Source: Acholeplasmataceae bacterium (GTDB lineage: Bacteria > Bacillota_I > Bacilli_A > ML615J-28 > CAG-698). From it: a stretch of 64,000 nt of DNA. Position numbers and translations under genes: made by a program. Under the pieces are notes generated by a model that did not search any database, had not been told where the DNA came from, and saw nothing but the letters and a program-made list of their open reading frames with translations. The stretch is from positions 1 to 64,000 of the forward strand of contig DUNF01000054.1 in assembly GCA_012839485.1 (NCBI GenBank), written 5' to 3'. Positions 58,502-64,000 of this stretch are shown in pieces; within the stretch, counting starts at the first letter, position 1; each line of letters opens with the position of its first letter.

Positions 58502-61111
58502 ATGTCTAAAAAAAAGAAGCCTAATAAGGATTCAAAAAAAAGAACTAAACAAATAGATTTAGACAATCAAATATTACTATCTGAAAGCAAAAAATATGAG
58601 AAACAATTAAAAAAAGAAGCAAAGGCAGAAGCAAAAGCTTTAGCTAAAGTTAAAAGGCTAAGAAAGAAAAAAGGTTATATTGTCAATGAAGAAGATATAG
58701 TCCGTTTTGATGTTGATTTAAAATTTGGATTGACTGATGAACAAGTAGCCCAAAGAGAAAAAGAAGGACTAGCCAATAAACCAGATGCTCAAGCTGGTAA
58801 ATCTATAGCTATGATTTTTGTAACAAATATTTTTACTTTTTTTAATATGTTGTTCTTTGGAATTGCTATAGTTTTAATTGTAATTGAGGAATATACTAAT
58901 TTGTTATTTTTAGGAACTGTTTTATCTAATATGATTATTGGAATTATTCAAGAAATAAGAGCTAAAAAACAAATTGATCAATTATCTTTAATGTTTGCTC
59001 CTAGTGCAGCAGTTATCAGAAATGGTGAACAAGAAGATATCCCTATTGACGAGGTAGTCTTAGATGATGTTTTAACTTTTAAATCCGGCAAACAAATTGG
59101 TTGTGACTGTATTTTAAAAGAGGGAAGTTTAGAAGTTAATGAATCTTTAATTACCGGGGAATCAATTGCTATTCATAAGAAAATAGGAGATACTTTATAT
59201 TCTGGTAGTTATGTTGTTGGTGGGGTAGGAGTAGCAATAGCTGATAAAGTTGGATCTACGAGTTATGTAGAGAAACTGGCAACTGGTGCTAAAAAGCACA
59301 AATATGCAAAATCAGATATCTTAAATTCTTTAAACTGGATTTTAAAAATAGTATCAATTATTATTATTCCACTAGCTGTAGCTACATATTTAAATAGTTA
59401 TAACAATCTTCCAGAAATTAATCCTAATACTGGTGGAGCTTGGGAAGCATTTGAAAAATTTGCTGAGGCCTTTAAGAGTACATCTGGTTCAGTAATTTCA
59501 ATGATACCTGCAGGGTTATTCTTATTAACAACAGTAGCTTTAACTGTCAGTGTTATTAGACTTGCAAAGAAGAAAGTTCTAGTACAAGAAATATATTGTA
59601 TTGAAATGCTAGCAAGAATAGATATCTTATGTTTAGATAAAACAGGTACTATTACTGATGGAACAATGAAAGTTGTTGATAGTGTTCAATTAGAAACAAA
59701 AGGTGATTATACAATTAGGGAAATTATTGGTTCAATGATGAATGCTTTTCCTGAAAGCAATGCTACTAGTAATGCTTTAGCTGAACACTATGGTAAAAAC
59801 TCAATTTTAAAAGCAGATGGCATTATTCCATTTTCTTCACAAAGAAAATATAGTGCAGTTAGTTTTGGAAAACTAGGATATTATATAATTGGTGCACCAG
59901 AGATTGTTTTAAATGAAACTAATTACGCAAAGATTCAAAGAAGAGTTGAAAGATTTGCAGCACAAGGTTGTCGTGTGATTGTTTTAGCTCACACAAAAAG
60001 TCCAATTAATCCAACATCTAGACCAAAATCTACAACAGCACTAGCCGTTATTGCTATTCAAGATCATATTAGAGATGATGCTGAACAAGTAATAGCTTAT
60101 TTTAAAAATAATGAAGTTGATATAAAAGTAATTAGTGGCGATAATCCGATTACTGTTGCTGAGATTGCTAGAAGAGCAGGTGTTAGTGACGCTTCTCGTT
60201 ATATTAGTTTAGATGGTTTGTCTGATGAAGAAGTTATGGCAGCTGCAACGGAATATAATGTTTTTGGTCGTGTTTCACCTTATCAAAAGAAACTATTAGT
60301 TCAAACATTTAAGATGAATAAAAAGACTGTTGCAATGACAGGTGATGGTGTTAATGATATTTTAGCATTAAAAGAAGCTGATTGTAGTATAGCAATGGCT
60401 AGTGGTAGTGATGCTACTAAACACGTATCACATATTGTTTTACTTGAATCTAACTTTTCAGCTATGCCTGAGGTTGTAGCCGAAGGTAGAAGAGTTACAA
60501 ACAATATTCAACGCACAGCAGTATTGTTTCTAACAAAAACACTATTTTCTATTTTACTAACAGTGTTTTATTTAGCAGTTAGAAGGGCGTATCCATTTAG
60601 TCCAAATCAACTTATGCCATTTGAATGGCCAGTAATTGGTTTTGCAGCTACGTTACTCACTCTGCAACCTAATACCGAAAAGATTAAAGGAAAATTTATT
60701 AGTAATGTTTTGAGAAATGTTTTGCCTGGAGCTTTAACTGTTTTAATGGCTCATGCGATTATTTATTTCTTAACAAAAATTGATGGTTTTGCAATTCTAT
60801 CAACTAATGATGGCTATTCAACAGTCACTTTATATGTAACTACGATCATTATGTTTTATGTACTATATTTTGTATCAAGACCACTTAATTTGTATAGGTT
60901 TTTAGTTTTTATTGTTTCGGCTGCAGGAGCAGTATTATCGATATTGTTCTTAAATGAACCATTAGTATTAAGATATGTGAAGTTAGACTTAGTTGGTTAT
61001 TTATTAGTTTTAGTTTTTGGATTTGGTATTTATTTAGTTTTAGATTTTATTTATTGGATATTAAGGAAAATGAAAATTATACCAAAACAAGAAAAAGCGG
61101 AACATAAATAA
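58502..61111 (+). CDS. Cation-transporting P-type ATPase (CtpE-like)
   Basis: 869 residues. A Lys-rich N-terminal tail (1-60) precedes the P-type core: actuator loop LITGESIAIHK, phosphorylation motif CLDKTGTITDG with Asp379, hinge MTGDGVNDILALKEADCSIAMASGSDA, and hydrophobic helices at both ends. The sequence lacks the heavy-metal CPC motif and the full set of Ca/Na pump ligands could not be judged; Gram-positive CtpE relatives are linked to Ca2+. Substrate assignment is therefore tentative. SD GGAGG precedes ATG 58502; a terminator follows the stop. Confidence 0.86.
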   Translation: MSKKKKPNKDSKKRTKQIDLDNQILLSESKKYEKQLKKEAKAEAKALAKVKRLRKKKGYIVNEEDIVRFDVDLKFGLTDEQVAQREKEGLANKPDAQAGKSIAMIFVTNIFTFFNMLFFGIAIVLIVIEEYTNLLFLGTVLSNMIIGIIQEIRAKKQIDQLSLMFAPSAAVIRNGEQEDIPIDEVVLDDVLTFKSGKQIGCDCILKEGSLEVNESLITGESIAIHKKIGDTLYSGSYVVGGVGVAIADKVGSTSYVEKLATGAKKHKYAKSDILNSLNWILKIVSIIIIPLAVATYLNSYNNLPEINPNTGGAWEAFEKFAEAFKSTSGSVISMIPAGLFLLTTVALTVSVIRLAKKKVLVQEIYCIEMLARIDILCLDKTGTITDGTMKVVDSVQLETKGDYTIREIIGSMMNAFPESNATSNALAEHYGKNSILKADGIIPFSSQRKYSAVSFGKLGYYIIGAPEIVLNETNYAKIQRRVERFAAQGCRVIVLAHTKSPINPTSRPKSTTALAVIAIQDHIRDDAEQVIAYFKNNEVDIKVISGDNPITVAEIARRAGVSDASRYISLDGLSDEEVMAAATEYNVFGRVSPYQKKLLVQTFKMNKKTVAMTGDGVNDILALKEADCSIAMASGSDATKHVSHIVLLESNFSAMPEVVAEGRRVTNNIQRTAVLFLTKTLFSILLTVFYLAVRRAYPFSPNQLMPFEWPVIGFAATLLTLQPNTEKIKGKFISNVLRNVLPGALTVLMAHAIIYFLTKIDGFAILSTNDGYSTVTLYVTTIIMFYVLYFVSRPLNLYRFLVFIVSAAGAVLSILFLNEPLVLRYVKLDLVGYLLVLVFGFGIYLVLDFIYWILRKMKIIPKQEKAEHK

Positions 61112-61140
61112 AAATTCAAATAATTTGATAATATATAATT

Positions 61141-61171
61141 AGAGTTAACTTAAAATAGTTAACTCTTTATT
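61141..61171 (+). terminator. Terminator after the P-type ATPase gene
   Basis: AGAGTTAAC (61141-61149) pairs with GTTAACTCT (61158-61166) and TTATTTT follows. Confidence 0.8.
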
Positions 61172-61205
61172 TTAGGTAAAAACTGTTTATTTTTTGATGA
61201 AATAA

Positions 61206-61234
61206 TTGACAAAAAAGGCTTAATAGTATATAAT
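61206..61234 (+). promoter_or_regulatory. Consensus promoter of rpsF-ssb-rpsR
   Basis: TTGACA (61206-61211), 17-bp spacer, TATAAT (61229-61234): perfect hexamers. Confidence 0.93.
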
Positions 61235-61251
61235 ACCTTAGAATGAAAATT

Positions 61252-61287
61252 CGTCCTTGCTTTTATTTAAATAAAAGCCAAAAGACC
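61252..61287 (+). ncRNA. Candidate S6:S18 leader structure upstream of rpsF
   Basis: A perfect inverted repeat GCTTTTATTT/AAATAAAAGC (61259-61278) is enclosed by GTC (61252-61254) and GAC (61283-61285), giving a long hairpin with an internal loop directly upstream of the SD. In Bacteria the rpsF operon leader binds the S6:S18 pair. The known CCG element was not located, so this is a candidate only. Confidence 0.45.
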
Positions 61288-61303
61288 AGAAGGAGGTGGA
61301 AGA

Positions 61304-61585
61304 ATGAGAGAATACACTGGTATGTACATCATTCATCCTGAACGCACTGAAGAAGAATTCAAAACGATTGTTAGCGAGATTGCTAAAATCTTTGAAGAAC
61401 ATGGAAGTCGTGTTTTGGAAATTGATGAATGGGGTATGAAGGATTTAGCTTATGAAATTAATGATCTTAAAAAAGGTTATTATGTAAAGTTCAGAGTAGA
61501 AGCTACTCCAGAAGCGGTTAGTGAATATAACCGTATTTGTAATATCAGAGAAGATATTATTAGACACATTTTAGTGAGGGATTAA
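61304..61585 (+). CDS. rpsF: 30S ribosomal protein S6
   Basis: 93 residues with MREYTGMYIIHPERTEEEF, RVLEIDEWGMKDLAYEINDLKKGYYVKFRV and the terminal NIREDIIRHILVRD. S6 pairs with S18 in the 30S platform. Very strong SD AAGGAGGTGG precedes ATG 61304. The operon order rpsF-ssb-rpsR is conserved in Bacilli. Confidence 0.97.
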   Translation: MREYTGMYIIHPERTEEEFKTIVSEIAKIFEEHGSRVLEIDEWGMKDLAYEINDLKKGYYVKFRVEATPEAVSEYNRICNIREDIIRHILVRD

Positions 61586-61587
61586 TT

Positions 61588-62049
61588 ATGAATAAAGTTG
61601 TATTAACAGGAAGACTTACAAAAGATCCAGAACTTAAAAAAACAAATAGCGGAATCAGTTATTGTTTTTTCACAATCGCTGTTAACCGCAGTTATGTAAG
61701 CCGTCAAGGCAATCGTGAAGCTGATTTTATCAACTGTGTTGCATGGCGCGTACAGGCAGAGAACCTAGCTCGTTATATGCGTAAAGGTAGTCTAATTGGA
61801 GTAGACGGAGAGGTTAGAACAAGAAGTTATCAAGACCAAGATAATAAAATGGTTTATATTACAGAAATACTAGCAAATTCAATTGAATTTTTAGAATCAA
61901 AATCTGCTGGTAGTTCGCAAGGATATCAATCATTTAGTCAAGATTCACCTTTTGAGTTTAACCAAGAACCAGAACCTCGCAAGCAAGAAGACCCTTTTAA
62001 GGAAATGCAAGCTGGCTTAGGTATTACTGACGATGATATACCATTTTAA
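61588..62049 (+). CDS. ssb: Single-stranded DNA-binding protein
   Basis: 153 residues. OB fold with MNKVVLTGRLTKDPELKKTNSGISYCFFTIAVNR and DFINCVAWRVQAENLARYMRKGSLIGVDG. A flexible Gln/Ser/Pro-rich linker ends in the acidic tip DDDIPF that recruits replication and repair proteins. It is placed two bases after rpsF, which has no terminator. Confidence 0.96.
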   Translation: MNKVVLTGRLTKDPELKKTNSGISYCFFTIAVNRSYVSRQGNREADFINCVAWRVQAENLARYMRKGSLIGVDGEVRTRSYQDQDNKMVYITEILANSIEFLESKSAGSSQGYQSFSQDSPFEFNQEPEPRKQEDPFKEMQAGLGITDDDIPF

Positions 62050-62062
62050 GGAGGTTAAGTAA

Positions 62063-62284
62063 ATGGCATTTAGACCAAGAAGAAGAAAAAGTTGCTACTT
62101 TACAGATAATAAAATTGAAAAGATTGATTGGACTGATTACGAATTATTAAGAAGATTCGTTACTGATCGTGGTAAAATTAAACCAAGAAGATCAACAGGT
62201 ACAAAAGCTATCTATCAAAGACAATTAGCTGTTGCAATAAAAAGAGCACGTCATATGGCATTGTTACCATTTGTGAAAGAGTAG
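62063..62284 (+). CDS. rpsR: 30S ribosomal protein S18
   Basis: 73 residues: RRRKSCYFTDNKIEKIDWTDYELLRRFVTDRGKIKPRRSTGT and RQLAVAIKRARHMALLPFV, diagnostic of S18. Only one N-terminal Cys remains, as in Cys-poor variants. SD AAGGAGG precedes ATG 62063. The stop is inside the terminator hairpin. Confidence 0.97.
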   Translation: MAFRPRRRKSCYFTDNKIEKIDWTDYELLRRFVTDRGKIKPRRSTGTKAIYQRQLAVAIKRARHMALLPFVKE

Positions 62285-62302
62285 TTTATGCTACTCTTTT
62301 TT
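62276..62302 (+). terminator. Terminator after rpsR
   Basis: AAAGAGTAG (62276-62284), 6-base loop, CTACTCTTT (62291-62299), then T3. It overlaps the rpsR stop codon. Confidence 0.88.
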
Positions 62303-62346
62303 CTTTGTTTTTATGATAAAGAGTTTATTTTTTCCTATAAATATGG

Positions 62347-62352
62347 TATACT
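62347..62352 (+). promoter_or_regulatory. Extended -10 before gdpP
   Basis: TGGTATACT with TATACT at 62347-62352, 23 bases before ATG 62376; the -35 (TTTATT, 62324-62329) is weak. Confidence 0.6.
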
Positions 62353-62375
62353 AAAATAGTTAAGATGGTGATTTT

Positions 62376-64000
62376 ATGAGGAATACATTAGTTTATAGAA
62401 TAATATCATTAGTGCTTTTCTTAGCTTCTTGTTTCGTTTTAGTTTTCACAGCTATTTTTGGGGAAATAAACGAATGGTTAACTTATGCTGCTTTGGTGAT
62501 AGTAGCAGCATCATTTACGACAGTTTTTGTTTTGAATGTTGGGAATAAGAAGTTTAGGAAAATGCAATGGTTAGAACAAAGGTATGAGTTATGGAACTCA
62601 ATTTCTTACCGTGTTAAAAAAGGTGGAGAAACTGCCTTTAATAAACTACCTATTGCTATTATTGTTTATGATAAAAATAAAACAATTCAGTGGGCCAATG
62701 CTTATGCTAAGGAAATTTTCTTAAGCCCTTTAGTTGACGTTAGAATTGAAAACATTAGTGCTGATTTATATTATAATTTATCAAATGAAGATAAGTTTGA
62801 AATATCACTTTATGGTTCAATTTTTGAATGTGAAGTGTTGATGGAAGAAAATATTGTTTATTTAACTGACGTAACTGAATTTCATAATTTAACACAAAAA
62901 TATGCAGACCATACATTAGCTGCTGGTATTATCAACTTAGATAATTTAAATGAAGCTTTATCTGGTTTTGATGCTCAAGAGAGATCTTCGCAAATGAGTA
63001 ATATTATTGGAATCTTAAGCGATTGGTGTAGTAAGTTTGATATCTACTTAAAAGGATATACAGACAATCAATATTTAATTTTATTAAATGAGAAGCAATT
63101 AGCAGAAGTTGTGAAAGATGAATTTAAGGTAATTGATGATGTTAAGTCATATTGTTTAAAAGAAGATATTAGATCAAGTGCATCAATTGGAATTGCTGTT
63201 GCTGATAATGCCGATTTAGGCTATGTTGAGTTATTTGCGTTAGCTGAAACTCAATTAAACTTAGCTTTAAATCGTGGTGGAAACCAATGCGTTTTAAATA
63301 AATATGGAGAGACTTCTTACTTTGGTGGAAAGACTGCTTCATTTGAAAGTAGATCTCCTGTTTATGTAAGAACTAAAGCTGAGGAGTTAGTTTCATTAAT
63401 TAATAAAGCTCAAAAAATTTATGTTATGACACACATAGATGCTGATGCTGATGCTTTTGGAGCGGCAATTGCTGTTCAAAAAATAGCTGCTGCTTATAAT
63501 AAAGAAGCTAAGATTGTTTTTGATTTAGATAGAGTAGATCAAACTATTCAATATTTGTATTCTATTATTCAAAGAGAACATACGGCGACTTTAGATTATT
63601 TAATAGGAACTAAAAAGGCAATTAGAGAAATAAAAAGCAACGATTTATTAATAATCGTTGACGTTCAAAATCAAAAGATTTTAATGGAACCAAAACTTTA
63701 TAAAAAAGCTAAACATGTAGCTGTTATCGACCATCATCGTCCTGGTAAGTTTTTGGTAGATAAATATGATTATATCTATCAAACTTCATCTGCGTCTTCA
63801 AGTGTAGAGCTGCTTGTAGAGATGTATGAGTTTTTAGATAAAGATCCTATTGTAAGTAGTGCTGAAGCTACATGGATGATTATGGGAATTTTAGTAGATA
63901 CAAATGATTTAATGTATCGTGCAAGTTACAGAACATTTAATGTTTTATCTAGATTACAAACTTATGGTGGAGAATTACAGTTAGCGAAAAAGTATTTACG
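62376..64000 (+). CDS. gdpP: c-di-AMP phosphodiesterase GdpP, 5' part
   Basis: At least 541 residues from ATG 62376; the frame is still open at the right edge. Domains: two N-terminal helices (about 7-30 and 36-58), a PAS-like domain (about 85-150, KLPIAIIVYDKNKTIQWANAYA), a degenerate GGDEF (about 175-300, active motif not GGDEF), and a DHH domain from about 345 with MTHIDADADAFGAA and VIDHHRPG. GdpP degrades c-di-AMP and is inhibited by ppGpp, which RelQ in this window can make. SD GGTGAT precedes the ATG. In Bacillus dnaC/rplI-linked gdpP lies near rpsR. Confidence 0.93.
   Translation, partial: MRNTLVYRIISLVLFLASCFVLVFTAIFGEINEWLTYAALVIVAASFTTVFVLNVGNKKFRKMQWLEQRYELWNSISYRVKKGGETAFNKLPIAIIVYDKNKTIQWANAYAKEIFLSPLVDVRIENISADLYYNLSNEDKFEISLYGSIFECEVLMEENIVYLTDVTEFHNLTQKYADHTLAAGIINLDNLNEALSGFDAQERSSQMSNIIGILSDWCSKFDIYLKGYTDNQYLILLNEKQLAEVVKDEFKVIDDVKSYCLKEDIRSSASIGIAVADNADLGYVELFALAETQLNLALNRGGNQCVLNKYGETSYFGGKTASFESRSPVYVRTKAEELVSLINKAQKIYVMTHIDADADAFGAAIAVQKIAAAYNKEAKIVFDLDRVDQTIQYLYSIIQREHTATLDYLIGTKKAIREIKSNDLLIIVDVQNQKILMEPKLYKKAKHVAVIDHHRPGKFLVDKYDYIYQTSSASSSVELLVEMYEFLDKDPIVSSAEATWMIMGILVDTNDLMYRASYRTFNVLSRLQTYGGELQLAKKYL

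Noticed and set aside
1..64000. Mycoplasma-type code (UGA = Trp)
   Set aside because: UGA ends several genes (2217-2219, 57430-57432, 57942-57944) and Trp is written UGG, so the standard code applies.

Overview
The window is AT-rich, densely packed bacterial DNA of Firmicutes (Bacilli) type, by eye near 30% GC. Genes are preceded by strong Shine-Dalgarno (SD) sequences. Promoters are TTGACA/TATAAT-like with 17-bp spacers and often an extended TGn -10. Terminators are U-tailed hairpins, and a T-box controls pheST. UGA is used as a stop (for example at 2217-2219, 57430-57432 and 57942-57944), so this is the standard code 11, not the Mycoplasma code. Gene order resembles Bacillus in several blocks. 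Low GC, compactness and a BspA-like repeat protein suggest an uncultured, possibly host-associated member of the Acholeplasma/Erysipelotrichia/RF39-like fringe of Bacilli; that placement is inference. No rRNA, tRNA, CRISPR, transposon or phage gene was seen, and no stretch over 300 bases lacks a gene or leader RNA.

Layout. 1-2.2 kb: 3' end of rsmG, a ParA/Soj protein, an MscS channel and a DUF951 protein, an oriC-proximal type of cluster without parB. 2.3-8 kb: ABC exporter, phosphodiester glycosidase, exonuclease III, a PucR-type regulator and an MsmX-type sugar ATPase. 8.1-10.8 kb: a VTT membrane protein running in frame into phosphoglycerate kinase, then tpiA. 11-15.3 kb: rpsD with a leader, cysteine desulfurase-thiI, a small membrane protein and an RNA methyltransferase. 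15.3-22.8 kb: rimP-nusA-ylxR-ylxQ-infB-rbfA, then uvrC and a DEDD exonuclease. 22.8-25.1 kb (minus): def-rnj. 25.2-28.1 kb: pseudouridine synthase, then rpsP-khpA-rimM-trmD-rplS. 28.2-31.6 kb: CcpA-like regulator, tyrS, trpS (minus).

31.7-39.8 kb: a five-gene oligopeptide ABC transporter operon (oppABCDF) behind a consensus promoter and two cre-like boxes. Its OppD carries an N-terminal zinc ribbon and its OppF carries an N-terminal DUF975 membrane domain; these fusions are the most unusual proteins here. 39.9-42.3 kb: a small membrane protein and a zinc-ribbon/membrane/leucine-rich-repeat protein. 42.3-44.9 kb: spx, a CYTH protein, relQ and nadK, matching the Bacillus yjb region. 44.9-48.6 kb: T-box and pheST. 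48.6-54.3 kb: ispH, an aldose-epimerase-like protein, efp, coaX, a cysteine-less EIIB-like protein and transketolase. 54.4-61.1 kb: dipeptidase, TrmB running in frame into an M42 aminopeptidase, DUF84, a DJ-1/PfpI protein and a P-type ATPase. 61.2-64 kb: rpsF-ssb-rpsR and the 5' part of gdpP.

Most genes are translation, RNA-processing and central carbon housekeeping genes. Stress and nutrient signalling is represented by RelQ (ppGpp), GdpP (c-di-AMP), Spx (thiol stress) and the CcpA-like regulator. The signals that ordinary annotation does not explain are two stop-less gene junctions that keep internal SD sites, a cre-like operator with a changed centre, the Opp ATPase fusions, and a roughly threefold excess of the palindrome GATATC (core of AGATATCT) used in all three reading frames.
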